Assembly (NCBI GenBank): GCA_031258305.1
Contig: JAIRNA010000109.1
Span: forward strand, 1-32,073
Origin: Treponema sp.
GTDB taxonomy: Bacteria; Spirochaetota; Spirochaetia; Treponematales; Breznakiellaceae
Direction of reading: 5' to 3'
Length of the DNA: 32,073 nt
Shown: positions 14,596-23,209 of the stretch, piece after piece
Position numbering within the stretch: position 1 is the stretch's first letter
How the letters are laid out: each line of letters starts with the position of its first letter
The notes under the pieces: model-generated
The model's input: the letters and a program-made list of their open reading frames with translations, nothing else
Database searches by the model: none
What the model was told of the DNA's origin: nothing
Made by a program: the position numbers and the translations under genes

Positions 14596-17500
14596 ATGCA
14601 AAAAAGTGTAGCGCTTAAAAACGTCATAAAGCAAAATTTCAAACAACTCTTATTTGTATTTATAGCTTTCGTACTGATGGTAGTTTCAAGTTATCTTCTT
14701 ATCAAAAGCATCCTCCAAAAGACGCTTTCTTCCATCGTGGAAAACATTCTTGAAAGTGCTGACGTTAATGTCAGGGCGCAGTTTATTGAAACGGAAACTA
14801 TCTTACTTTACACCTACCATACTGTCAAGAATATGCTCCAGCAAGGCGCGACAGACGAGGACATTCTCACTTGTCTCACGAATACCACTATCGAAATGCG
14901 CTCCCAAAACGAAACTTCGTCTAATTTTTACGGAATATACGGATATATACGGGGTAAATTCTTAAACAGTATCGGCATTCCAATCCCCGATGACCTGTCG
15001 ATATCCAGTGTCTGGTACCAAACAGCGATGAATAGTGAGGAATCCATCGCTTACACCTCCTTCTATAATGACCAGATAACCGGGACGCCCCGCATCACGG
15101 CTGTGAAGAAAATCGTGGATAAGGAAGGCGGCATACTGGGCGTTTTAGCCGCGGATATGGACATTGCTCGTCTCAAGAACTACTTTCAAATCACCAGTTT
15201 ATCGGTAGATGGTTATATCTTTATGATAGATAAGAACACGAACATTATCGAGTATCCGGATACTTCCAAAATAGGGCGACCTCTGTCTGAGCTGGGTAAA
15301 TCGTACCACCAAATCAGCGAGTCTCTGGTTAAAAAACGGAGGGTATACGAAAAATATATTCGCAACCCAGACGACTCTATATCCATCTTGTTTTTCAAGG
15401 GAATAAAAGACAACTGGTTCATCGGATTGTCCATTCAAAAAGAAACTTTTTACCGTAGTCTCTACAACGAGACTATGTTTCTCATCGTGCTAGGCTTCGC
15501 GCTTATGGTTGCACTTATCGTCATCTTGCTTCGTATCTTTATGGCAAAAGTACGGACGGACGAGGACAGCCAGAATAAATCTTCGTTTCTGGCAAACATG
15601 AGTCACGAAATCCGTACGCCCATGAACGCCATCATTGGTATGGCGGAGCTTTTACTCCGCAAGGATCTGTCCAAAGAGGCATACGAAGACGTTCTCGAAA
15701 TCAAGCATGCCGGTTCAAGCCTTCTTGCTATAATAAACGACATTCTCGACTTCTCGAAGATTGAAGCAGGCAAGATGGACATCGTTCCAGTGGAATATTT
15801 CATCGCGTCCCTGATAAACGACTGTATAAGCATCATCCGTATGAAGATGGGGGGAAAACCCCTGCGTTTTATCTGTAACATCGACAGCCATCTGCCCAAT
15901 GCCTTTTTCGGCGATGAGGTCCGCGTCAGGCAAGTCGTTCTCAACTTGTTGAGTAACGCGGTGAAATACACGCTAAAGGGACACGTCACGCTGTCAATAG
16001 AATCCGGCGCACGTAACAACAACGCAACAACCCTCATCTTTAAAGTGAGCGACACGGGTATAGGCATAAAGCCCGAAGATATGCCGAAGCTATTCGGCAA
16101 CTTCACTCAGTTTGACAGTGTAAAAAATATCAATGTGGAAGGAACCGGACTGGGACTCGCTATATCGCGCAATCTCTGTAAGATGATGGGTGGCGATATC
16201 ACCGTAGAATCGGTCTATGGAACAGGAAGTGTCTTCACTGCCAACATCCCACAGGGAGTTCGGGATCCGGCGCTATTCGCTTCGATTATCGAACCTCATA
16301 ATAAACGAGTCTTGATAGTAGAGCGCCGCGAGATTTGGGTTTCTTCTCTAATTTATACCTTGAACAATCTTGGAATAGCATGTGAAAAGGCGGTATATCC
16401 GGAAGATGTGACTTCCGCGCTCCAAAACAATGATTTCTGTTTCGTATTCGTGTGTTACTATTTTTTAAATATGCTCAAGACGGCGCTTGCGAAAACCGGT
16501 AAAAATACGGAAATCATTCTGATAACCGAATTCGGAGAATCTATACCCGACGATATGCGTTCCATTTCCATGCCGATATTCCCTTTGCCTATAGCCAACA
16601 TCTTCAACGGGGTACGCGAAAACACTGTCCAAAGGAGAAATGAACCGAATCTCCATTTCATCGCGCCGGATGCTAACATCCTCATCATTGACGATATGGT
16701 AACGAACTTGAAGGTTGCCAAAGGGCTTATATCACCTTACAAGATGCAGATAGACCTTTCCACGAGCGGTGCAGAGGCGCTCCGCCTCATAGCGGTGAAA
16801 GATTATGACATCGTATTCATCGATCATATGATGCCGGGCATGGACGGCATCGAAACCGCAAATAAAATACGAGAAATACGTGAAAAAATCCCCCTCGTCT
16901 GCCTCACTGCCAACGCCATCGCAGGTATGAGAGAAATGTTCTTGAACAAGGGCTTTGATGACTATCTCGCTAAACCCATAGAAATCGGCAAGCTCGATGC
17001 CGTTCTCGAAAGGTGGATTCCGCTGAATAAAAAAAAGAAAAATATAACCGAATCCACGAATGTGAAGAAAGTCAACTCCGTGGAGTCCAAGCTTGTCGGA
17101 TTAGGCATAGATATAGACGATGCGGTCTCCCACACCGGAACAATTGAGAATCTCCTGGAAGCTCTCGAACAGTTCTGCGACGCTGATTTTGACGTTTACG
17201 TGAACGGTTTGAAAACCGCCTTGCAAAACCGCGACTTGAAAGATTACTCGGTTAAAATACACGCCATAAAGGGATTTATGGCGACAATCGGTATGAAGGA
17301 TATATCCAAATGGGCGAGGAGTCTTGAAATCGCCGCAAAAAGTGGAGATTTCTCCAAATGTGAAACCGACACTAACCAGATTTGTGGTGTTTTTACCGAA
17401 TTTCGTGATTCCCTCCGCTCGTTAGGCATCCTTGCGAAGGAAGACGCGGCAAAGCAAGAAGTTCCTCTCTCTCTTATCAACGAAAAACTGAAGACCCTGC

Positions 17501-17691
17501 TTACCGCGTGTATCAATTTCAACAGTAATGAGATAGACGCGGTTATGGACGATCTGGAAAAAGTCAGCGTGAGCGGTGAATCCGCCGAAGAATGGGATAT
17601 TTCATCCACGGCTATCTATTCGTTTATCGAAAATTATGATTATACTTTAGCCGCCCAGGAAATAGAGAAATTTTTGGATAGAAAACAGTGA
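14596..17691 (+). CDS. Hybrid sensor histidine kinase: Cache sensor, HisKA, HATPase, pseudo-receiver, receiver, Hpt
   Basis: A 1031-residue inner-membrane sensor running a four-step phosphorelay in one chain. Membrane segments at about 15-38 and 296-316 enclose a dCache-type extracellular sensor ([18 protein letters not shown]). The HisKA box [18 protein letters not shown] carries the phosphorylated His337; the HATPase has [15 protein letters not shown] and GTGLGLAI. Residues about 570-680 look like a receiver that lost its aspartate (FVFVCYYF). A true receiver follows (about 693-810), with IIDD, Asp743 in [17 protein letters not shown] and KPI. An Hpt domain holds His889 (KIHAIKGF). The last 80 or so residues are helical and resemble the end of the response regulator 17983-18621. 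The ligand is unknown. Confidence 0.92.
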   Translation: MQKSVALKNVIKQNFKQLLFVFIAFVLMVVSSYLLIKSILQKTLSSIVENILESADVNVRAQFIETETILLYTYHTVKNMLQQGATDEDILTCLTNTTIEMRSQNETSSNFYGIYGYIRGKFLNSIGIPIPDDLSISSVWYQTAMNSEESIAYTSFYNDQITGTPRITAVKKIVDKEGGILGVLAADMDIARLKNYFQITSLSVDGYIFMIDKNTNIIEYPDTSKIGRPLSELGKSYHQISESLVKKRRVYEKYIRNPDDSISILFFKGIKDNWFIGLSIQKETFYRSLYNETMFLIVLGFALMVALIVILLRIFMAKVRTDEDSQNKSSFLANMSHEIRTPMNAIIGMAELLLRKDLSKEAYEDVLEIKHAGSSLLAIINDILDFSKIEAGKMDIVPVEYFIASLINDCISIIRMKMGGKPLRFICNIDSHLPNAFFGDEVRVRQVVLNLLSNAVKYTLKGHVTLSIESGARNNNATTLIFKVSDTGIGIKPEDMPKLFGNFTQFDSVKNINVEGTGLGLAISRNLCKMMGGDITVESVYGTGSVFTANIPQGVRDPALFASIIEPHNKRVLIVERREIWVSSLIYTLNNLGIACEKAVYPEDVTSALQNNDFCFVFVCYYFLNMLKTALAKTGKNTEIILITEFGESIPDDMRSISMPIFPLPIANIFNGVRENTVQRRNEPNLHFIAPDANILIIDDMVTNLKVAKGLISPYKMQIDLSTSGAEALRLIAVKDYDIVFIDHMMPGMDGIETANKIREIREKIPLVCLTANAIAGMREMFLNKGFDDYLAKPIEIGKLDAVLERWIPLNKKKKNITESTNVKKVNSVESKLVGLGIDIDDAVSHTGTIENLLEALEQFCDADFDVYVNGLKTALQNRDLKDYSVKIHAIKGFMATIGMKDISKWARSLEIAAKSGDFSKCETDTNQICGVFTEFRDSLRSLGILAKEDAAKQEVPLSLINEKLKTLLTACINFNSNEIDAVMDDLEKVSVSGESAEEWDISSTAIYSFIENYDYTLAAQEIEKFLDRKQ

Positions 17692-17703
17692 ATAATTGAC
17701 GGT

Positions 17704-17800
17704 ATTTCAGAAACTTGTAGGGGATAGCGAGTAAGGTTGACGTTACCACGCCCTATATTTGCACCGTTCTCGTGTCATAGCTTCTTAATAAATCTGAAAT
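17704..17800. other. Structured gap between kinase and response regulator
   Basis: ATTTCAGA (17704-17711) and TCTGAAAT (17793-17800) form an outer inverted repeat. Inside, TAGGG/CCCTA, GCG/CGC and GGT/ACC nest into a hairpin at 17718-17755. It may be a terminator-like or regulatory structure after the kinase gene; it matches no RNA family that I recognise. The rest of the 290-bp gap holds the regulator's promoter and leader. Confidence 0.4.
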
Positions 17801-17818
17801 TTATGGAACGGCCCGAGC

Positions 17819-17847
17819 TTGTCGATATGGTCGAATGATGTTATAAT
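17819..17847 (+). promoter_or_regulatory. Response regulator promoter
   Basis: TTGTCG, 17-nt spacer, perfect TATAAT. It predicts a leader of about 130 nt before the ATG at 17983, so the regulator can be expressed separately from the kinase. Confidence 0.65.
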
Positions 17848-17982
17848 TCCAGTACGGTAGACGTGTTATTGCCGTTAATCCTGCTGACATACGAAAGAAT
17901 GGAATGTCTTGCCGAAATTTGCAGACTTTTGAAAATTACGATTATGTCCGCGGACAGATAGAGAGTGGATAGGGAATCAATT

Positions 17983-18621
17983 ATGACGGATATAAAAACA
18001 ATCAAGACCATTCTTGTTGTAGACGATATGCCGGTAAATCTTATGACTATCAAAAACATTATTCGGAGCAACAATGAGTACGAACTGTGTAGTACCAAGA
18101 CAGGGCAAGAAGCATTGATAGTGTTGTCGAGGAACATCATAGATCTGATGCTGTTAGACATTGAAATGCCCAAAATGGACGGATTTCAATTATTCGAGAA
18201 AGTCAAGGAGAACAAATTCTATGACGGTGTGCCGGTAGTCTTTGTTACAGGCACCGCCACACCGGATGTCATAGACAAAGCCCTAAAGATGGGAGCACGA
18301 GACTACATCGTAAAGCCGATATATGCAAATATTCTCTTGAAAAAGATTCACGCCATATTCTATCCGTATGAAGGGGAGGTTGACCCAATACTAGACGTTT
18401 TGATACGACGCCTCGGACTTGTGGATGAGGCATGTAAAGTTGCCGACATCAACGAGGCGGAACGTCTTATAACCGCGATACAACCCGAAAAATATTCGGA
18501 AGTTATTAGCCTGACCCTGAACCGGGTACGCACTATGCTCCACAATCACGATAACACGCAAGCCACTAAAATGTTAAAGGGTTTACGAGAGTCCCTGACA
18601 AAGAATAACACTCGGTATTAG
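17983..18621 (+). CDS. Response regulator: receiver plus C-terminal helical domain
   Basis: 212 residues with no DNA-binding domain. The receiver domain (about 5-125) has the acidic pair VVDD, the phosphorylated Asp59 in LMLLDIEMPKMDG, the switch threonine in FVTGTATP and the lysine in YIVKPI. The remaining 85 or so residues are helical (DEACKVADINEAERLI, LHNHDNTQATKMLKGL) and resemble the C-terminus of the neighbouring kinase. It is a probable output or phospho-transfer partner of that kinase, perhaps acting by protein contact. I start at ATG 17983 (AGGGA 7 nt upstream) rather than the track's GTG 17965. Its stop overlaps the convergent rnfE stop by 4 bp. Confidence 0.85.
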   Translation: MTDIKTIKTILVVDDMPVNLMTIKNIIRSNNEYELCSTKTGQEALIVLSRNIIDLMLLDIEMPKMDGFQLFEKVKENKFYDGVPVVFVTGTATPDVIDKALKMGARDYIVKPIYANILLKKIHAIFYPYEGEVDPILDVLIRRLGLVDEACKVADINEAERLITAIQPEKYSEVISLTLNRVRTMLHNHDNTQATKMLKGLRESLTKNNTRY

Positions 18622-19247
18622 CAACAGCGGCTAGCGGATTCCGTTGCTTTCAGATCGATTCGGCGTTTTAGAAACAGGTTAAGACTGATGAACAGGGCGA
18701 ACACAAAAAAGCCGCCCGGCGGTAAGGCGAAGAACAGAATAGGTTCTAGGGCATCTGGCACAATTTGGAAGCCTAAAACAGTGCCGCTTCCCAAAATCTC
18801 TCTAACAACCGAAATGCCTGTAAGCACCCACGTGTACCCGAGTCCCATACCCAGTGCGTCCGGTATCACCGCGGAAATCGGTTGTTTGGACGCAAAGCCT
18901 TCCACCCGCCCCATAATGATACAATTCACCACGATAAGCGGGATAAACACGCCCATTGCTTTGGACAGGTCTGGGAACCACGCCTTTAGTACATAGTCTA
19001 TGATGGTAGTGAACGCCGCTATCACGATGATGAAGACTGGAATACGCACCGAATCCGGTATGAGCTTGCGGAAAAGACTGATAACTACTTCCGACATAAG
19101 CAGGACAAAGGTCATAGACAGCCCCATACCAATGCCATTTGCCGTCGTCGTCGTGACCGCAAGAGCCGAACATAATCCAATCATCAAGGTTAACAGAGGG
19201 TTTTCGTTCACTAAGCCGTTCGTAAATATTTTTAGAAATTGTTTCAT
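18618..19247 (-). CDS. rnfE: Rnf ion-translocating complex, subunit E
   Basis: A 209-residue integral membrane subunit of the Rnf ferredoxin:NAD oxidoreductase, which couples electron transfer to Na+ or H+ pumping. Typical motifs are NGLVNENPLLTLMIGLCSALAVTT near the N-terminus, then VNCIIMGRVEGFA and GMGLGYTWVLTGISVVREILGSG; about six membrane segments are visible. The start at 19247 (MKQFLKIF) fits the family; the 19 extra residues of the track are translated repeat. It is the last gene of rnfD-rnfG-rnfE. rnfA and rnfB, which commonly follow, are absent: the next gene is the convergent response regulator. Confidence 0.93.
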   Translation of the reverse strand: MKQFLKIFTNGLVNENPLLTLMIGLCSALAVTTTTANGIGMGLSMTFVLLMSEVVISLFRKLIPDSVRIPVFIIVIAAFTTIIDYVLKAWFPDLSKAMGVFIPLIVVNCIIMGRVEGFASKQPISAVIPDALGMGLGYTWVLTGISVVREILGSGTVLGFQIVPDALEPILFFALPPGGFFVFALFISLNLFLKRRIDLKATESASRCC

Positions 19248-19261
19248 GTTGTTTAAGGGAT

Positions 19262-19336
19262 GGAGTTGAGAATCGGGAATCGATGTTTGGAAATTAAACC
19301 GCACGTTTCCATATCGCGCTCCCTATTCCTAACTCC
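19262..19336. repeat. Imperfect inverted repeat between rnfG and rnfE
   Basis: The outer arms GGAGTTGAGAATCGGGA and (other strand) GGAGTTAGGAATAGGGA match at 13 of 17 positions; the inner arms TGGAAA/TTTCCA pair perfectly. The element fills most of the 105-bp gap in an operon that would normally be tightly packed. GGAATAG-core family. Confidence 0.7.
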
Positions 19337-19352
19337 TTAAAACCCTTCCTCC

Positions 19353-19931
19353 TTATTTCAAATATGCCATTGCCGCGTCCGCCGATGCTTTGACCACGTT
19401 GGCGACACCCCGACTCGTAATGGTCGAGGCGGTGATGGCGATGACATCCTCTTTCACTTCAAAAGGGTCGGACGTGGATTTGCCGTCAAACTGTCCCATA
19501 AAGGTGGTCTTATTCGCTTTATCCACGTAATAGACGGGTGAAGCCGCATTTGCTCCCAAGCCCGGCGTATCAGTATGTTCCAAAATTTTGACACGGGTAA
19601 TTTTTCCATCAATACCCACGCCAGTCAAAATCTTGATGGGCCCCCCATAACTGGGTCCCGTAGCCTGAACCGCAAGCCCCAGAACCGCGTCCGCTTTCTT
19701 CACTTCATAGATGGTTTGGAAGATGATGGCGTTTACCGGACTTTTCACCTGTGCCGTAATATCGGAAAAGCCATCTGTTCCAGGAAAAAGCTCCACCAGA
19801 GCCGCTTCCAAGTCAGCCTGCTGTCTCGCCTTTATGACTTCGGACGTACCAGCGTAGACAAAAGCCAAGCCCACACACGCGGCGGTCGCGTAAAGGGCTA
19901 ATGTCAGACCAAGCTTCAGCATATTTTTCAT
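19353..19931 (-). CDS. rnfG: Rnf complex, subunit G (covalent FMN protein)
   Basis: 192 residues: an N-terminal membrane anchor (about 5-28) and a periplasmic FMN_bind domain. The flavin site is ITASTITSRGV, where Thr170 fits the threonine that takes FMN from an ApbE-type transferase. Other family marks are the ILTGVGIDGKI stretch and VKILEHTDTPGLGANA. In Rnf this subunit passes electrons on the outer face between the membrane subunits. The start is fixed by AAGGAG 5 nt upstream. It lies 50 bp after rnfD, with a short inverted repeat in the gap. Confidence 0.94.
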   Translation of the reverse strand: MKNMLKLGLTLALYATAACVGLAFVYAGTSEVIKARQQADLEAALVELFPGTDGFSDITAQVKSPVNAIIFQTIYEVKKADAVLGLAVQATGPSYGGPIKILTGVGIDGKITRVKILEHTDTPGLGANAASPVYYVDKANKTTFMGQFDGKSTSDPFEVKEDVIAITASTITSRGVANVVKASADAAMAYLK

Positions 19932-19951
19932 TGTTACTCCTTGTTTTAGAG

Positions 19952-19986
19952 AGTAGGGATACGTTTATTGTTACTAAATTCCTACT
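19952..19986. repeat. Short inverted repeat at the rnfD stop
   Basis: AGTAGGGA and TTCCTACT pair at 7 of 8 positions around a 19-nt AT-rich loop; the right arm contains the rnfD stop codon. It is a shorter relative of the elements in the other operon gaps. Confidence 0.5.
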
Positions 19987-21010
19987 TCTTGACAAATCCA
20001 TATTTTCGCGGCAAGAGTCGGTTAAGGAAGGGCGTTACGGCATTCATAATGAGCAGACCGTAGGTAACGCCTTCCGGGAACGCCCCCCATTTGCGTATCA
20101 ACACCGTGATAATGCCTGCGCCTGCGCCGAAAATGAGCTTGCCTTTGGCCGTGAGAGGCGCGGTTGTGTAGTCAGTCGCCATAAAAATCGCGCCGAAAAG
20201 TACACCTCCGCTCAAAATACCGATGAGTGGGTCGAGCCTCAGCGACAGAGACATAAGGGCGACCGCGCCGATCATACCAACGGGCGCACGCCAGTCTATG
20301 GTTTTGGTAATGAGCAAAAAAACCGCGCCGGCCAAAATCAACAAAATAGAGGTTTCACCAATGCATCCGGCATGATTGCCCCAGAATAGAGTCAATATTC
20401 TATCGCCCCAGTTTATGGGAATACCGGCCCCTAACAAAGCCTTTGACACGCCGTCCATAACCACATCTCCGTTGACGATTGCGGCTTCGGCCGCGCCCGT
20501 CTTCATCGCTCCGAGTGGAGTAGCGGTTGTTACTGCATCCGTCAGAGATGAAGCAAAGCCGGTGATATCCGTAGGCTTATTCCACGTGGTCATGGCGGAG
20601 GGGAAGCTCATCAGGAGGAAGGCGCGCCCGGTCAAGGCAGGGTTGAACACGTTTGCACCTAGTCCACCGAAGAATTCCTTTGCAATCACTACCGCAAATA
20701 TTGCGCCAAGCGCAGTTATCCAGAACGGAACTCCGGGTGGTAGAACCAACGCCAAGAGCAAGCCGCTCACCACAGCAGATATGTCCTTGACACGGGACTC
20801 CTGTTTCGTAACAAAGCGGAATAGAGCTTCCGCACCGACTGCTGTGCCTATCGAAACAGCTATATTTATGAGTGCCGGCAGTCCGAATATAACGATGCCG
20901 AACATAGAGGCCGGCGCAAGCGCGATAAGCATATTTCGCATGAGCTGCGCGGAATTCACCGGCGAAGCTATGTGCGGACTTGAAGAAAGAAGTAAGCTTT
21001 GATTATCCAT
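19982..21010 (-). CDS. rnfD: Rnf complex, subunit D (membrane flavoprotein)
   Basis: A 342-residue polytopic membrane protein of the NqrB/RnfD family. SSSPHIASPVNSAQLMRNML at the N-terminus, SGLLLALVLPPGVPFWI, KEFFGGLGANVFNPALTGRAF and AVTTATPLGAMK are characteristic; the last holds the threonine (about 164) that binds FMN covalently. About nine membrane segments. GGAGAAAA precedes the ATG and a good promoter lies at 21036-21064, so this is the first gene of its transcript. rnfC, which usually precedes rnfD, is absent; the upstream neighbour is the divergent pgi. Confidence 0.94.
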   Translation of the reverse strand: MDNQSLLLSSSPHIASPVNSAQLMRNMLIALAPASMFGIVIFGLPALINIAVSIGTAVGAEALFRFVTKQESRVKDISAVVSGLLLALVLPPGVPFWITALGAIFAVVIAKEFFGGLGANVFNPALTGRAFLLMSFPSAMTTWNKPTDITGFASSLTDAVTTATPLGAMKTGAAEAAIVNGDVVMDGVSKALLGAGIPINWGDRILTLFWGNHAGCIGETSILLILAGAVFLLITKTIDWRAPVGMIGAVALMSLSLRLDPLIGILSGGVLFGAIFMATDYTTAPLTAKGKLIFGAGAGIITVLIRKWGAFPEGVTYGLLIMNAVTPFLNRLLPRKYGFVKK

Positions 21011-21035
21011 TTTTCTCCATTATTTCTAATGAATA

Positions 21036-21064
21036 ATAATAAATGATTTACGGTTCTTTGGCAA
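21036..21064 (-). promoter_or_regulatory. Promoter of rnfDGE
   Basis: Minus strand: TTGCCA, 17-nt spacer, TATTAT, followed by a leader of about 20 nt with GGAGAAAA before the rnfD start. It shows that rnfD begins the operon. Confidence 0.7.
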
Positions 21065-21087
21065 GAGGGTATTTCAAAAAATATGCA

Positions 21088-21217
21088 GGAATAGTTCTCA
21101 GATTTTAGAGGGTTACATAAATTTTTGTCATTGCACTTTTCCCAAAACTCGATTTCCCTATGGTACATCTTTGCATGTTTATCGACTACAAAGGCAATGC
21201 CTTAATTCGCCTATTCC
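21088..21217. repeat. Spaced inverted repeat between rnfD and pgi
   Basis: GGAATAG (21088-21094) and CTATTCC (21211-21217) are inverted, with TAGTTCTC and GGGAACTA beside them. AAGGC-AAT-GCCTT lies inside near the right arm. The 334-bp divergent gap holds this element and the two promoters; no gene is seen in it. Confidence 0.4.
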
Positions 21218-21258
21218 GGGAACTATTGACAGAGATAGTTGTTTTTTCATTCTCCCCA

Positions 21259-21287
21259 TTGTAATAGCCATGAAAAAGCTCTATACT
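21259..21287 (+). promoter_or_regulatory. pgi promoter
   Basis: TTGTAA, 17-nt spacer, TATACT. A TTGACA at 21225 is also present but has no suitable -10 at normal spacing. Confidence 0.7.
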
Positions 21288-21295
21288 TGAGATAG

Positions 21296-21319
21296 TTTCA
21301 AAAACCGATGTTTTTGAAA
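21296..21319 (+). promoter_or_regulatory. 10-bp perfect hairpin at the 5' end of pgi mRNA
   Basis: TTTCAAAAAC and GTTTTTGAAA pair perfectly around CGAT. The -10 ends at 21287, so transcription would start just before or at the hairpin. It could be a 5' stability hairpin or a DNA operator. Confidence 0.55.
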
Positions 21320-21344
21320 GTCATACTTTATTAAAGGAAATACT

Positions 21345-22922
21345 ATGCAATACTATAATTTTGATAAAACGGCCGCGTTTAAGACACTTTCCGCTCTTGC
21401 TAGCACAGGGAAAGACTTCGATTATAAGGCGATTGATGCCGAAAGGGTGAGAAACACCATCACGCCGATGGCGGCTGGACTTGCCTACTCCTACGCGGCA
21501 AAGCCCGTTACGCCTTCTGTTCTGGATGCGTTGCAGGCGCTGGCGGACGAACAAGAACTCGTCGCCAAGTATCAGGCGCTGTTGGATGGTGAAACTATGA
21601 ATACCGGCGAAAATCGCAAGGTTCTGCATCATTTGCTTCGCGGACAACTTGGAAATGATGTTCTTTTTGAAGGGAAAAACCTCGGCGTGTTCTACAGACA
21701 GGAACTGGAACGATTCTCCACGTTTGCAGACGCGGTTCACGCGGGTAAAATCACCGGTACGACCGGAAAAAGATTCACGACCGCCGTGCAAATCGGCATT
21801 GGCGGCTCAGATTTAGGGCCCCGCGCCCTCTACCTCGCCCTTGAAAACTGGGCGGAGGTCGAAGGTAAAAAGAAACTCAACGCCAAGTTCATTTCCAATG
21901 TTGACCCGGATGACGCATCCGCAGTTCTATCGACCCTCTCTTTGGAAGAGACGATATTCGTACTGGTATCCAAAAGTGGTACGACTCAAGAAACATTGGC
22001 AAACGAGCTTTTCGTCAAGGAAAAACTCAAGAAGATGGGGCTTGATTCTAGCAGGCACATTGTGGCCGTTACGAGTGAAACAAGCCCTCTAGCCCATAAC
22101 AAAGCCTACTTGAACTCGTTCTATATGGACGACTTCATCGGCGGGCGGTACTCGTCTACGTCTGGCGTGGGCGGCGTGATTCTTTCGCTTGCTTTTGGAC
22201 CAGATGTGTTTAAGGAGATTCTGTCGGGCGCTCACGAGGCGGACGCTTTGTCTTTGGAAAAGAATATCCGCAAAAACCCGGCGCTTTTAGACGCGCTCAT
22301 CGGCGTGTGGGAACGCAATTTCCTCGGATTCCCCTACACCGCGGTTCTCCCCTACAGTCAAGCCCTGTCTCGTTTCCCAGCTCACCTGCAACAGCTCGAT
22401 ATGGAGAGTAACGGTAAGCGGGTCAACCGGTTCGGTCAACCAATCGCCTATTCCACGGGTCCGGTAGTTTTCGGCGAGCCCGGTACCAATGGTCAGCACT
22501 CGTTTTATCAACTTCTCCATCAAGGCGTTGATATTGTACCTTTACAATTCATCGGATTCGTCCAGAGTCAGCGCAAGGACGATGTAATTGTTGATGGGAG
22601 CGAGAGTCAAACTAAACTCAAGGCGAACCTCGCGGCGCAGATAGCGGCCTTTGCCAAGGGCAAGAATGACGTAAACGCCAACAAAGAATTCACAGGCAGG
22701 CGTCCTTCCAGCCTCATTTTCGGCAGACGACTGACACCTTCGTCGCTCGGCGCTCTGCTCGCGCATTTTGAGAATAAGGTAATGTTTCAGGGGCTTGTGT
22801 GGAACATTAACAGCTTCGACCAAGAGGGCGTCCAGCTCGGTAAAACGCTGACAAGAAAAGTGCTTGCAGGTAATTCCGGGGACGAGATCCTGGAAGCTTA
22901 CCGTAAACTGCTTGAAATTTAA
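21345..22922 (+). CDS. pgi: Glucose-6-phosphate isomerase
   Basis: Interconverts glucose 6-phosphate and fructose 6-phosphate in glycolysis. 525 residues, normal for the long bacterial form. Signatures: the phosphate-binding GIGGSDLGPRALYLAL, SKSGTTQETLANE, IGGRYSSTSGVGG, and FGEPGTNGQHSFYQLLHQG, followed by the lysine region near the C-terminus (WNINSFDQEGVQLGK). AAAGGA lies 6 nt before the ATG. It has its own promoter and a hairpin at the mRNA 5' end, and a stem (22992-23013) downstream. It is monocistronic, divergent from rnfDGE. Confidence 0.97.
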   Translation: MQYYNFDKTAAFKTLSALASTGKDFDYKAIDAERVRNTITPMAAGLAYSYAAKPVTPSVLDALQALADEQELVAKYQALLDGETMNTGENRKVLHHLLRGQLGNDVLFEGKNLGVFYRQELERFSTFADAVHAGKITGTTGKRFTTAVQIGIGGSDLGPRALYLALENWAEVEGKKKLNAKFISNVDPDDASAVLSTLSLEETIFVLVSKSGTTQETLANELFVKEKLKKMGLDSSRHIVAVTSETSPLAHNKAYLNSFYMDDFIGGRYSSTSGVGGVILSLAFGPDVFKEILSGAHEADALSLEKNIRKNPALLDALIGVWERNFLGFPYTAVLPYSQALSRFPAHLQQLDMESNGKRVNRFGQPIAYSTGPVVFGEPGTNGQHSFYQLLHQGVDIVPLQFIGFVQSQRKDDVIVDGSESQTKLKANLAAQIAAFAKGKNDVNANKEFTGRRPSSLIFGRRLTPSSLGALLAHFENKVMFQGLVWNINSFDQEGVQLGKTLTRKVLAGNSGDEILEAYRKLLEI

Positions 22923-22991
22923 GCCGTTTTTCGGTGTTTTTAACGTTTATATTACGAATTTTTTATGTTGAAATAGAAAAAGTGTAATACA

Positions 22992-23013
22992 AGCCCGCCG
23001 ACAGAGGCGGGCT
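22992..23013 (+). terminator. GC-rich stem after pgi
   Basis: A perfect 8-bp stem AGCCCGCC/GGCGGGCT with loop GACAGA, 70 bp after the pgi stop. No T-run follows (GATATG), so termination would be imperfect. The remaining gap to 23209 is AT-rich with TATAAT-like stretches but no promoter I would assert. Confidence 0.5.
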
Positions 23014-23209
23014 GATATGTTGCCCGGTATTATCCATCTTTTGGAAAATAGCTGAATAATTATAATTCCGTGCTGAATATTATTCGCAGTCCCGGTAGAA
23101 TAATAAATATTGCCTTTAATAAGATCGAAAATAGGTTTTTGAAAAGGTAAAATCAAGGAAATTTGGTTTATAAGGACACAAGACCAAAAAACTTTTAAGG
23201 AGATTCAGA

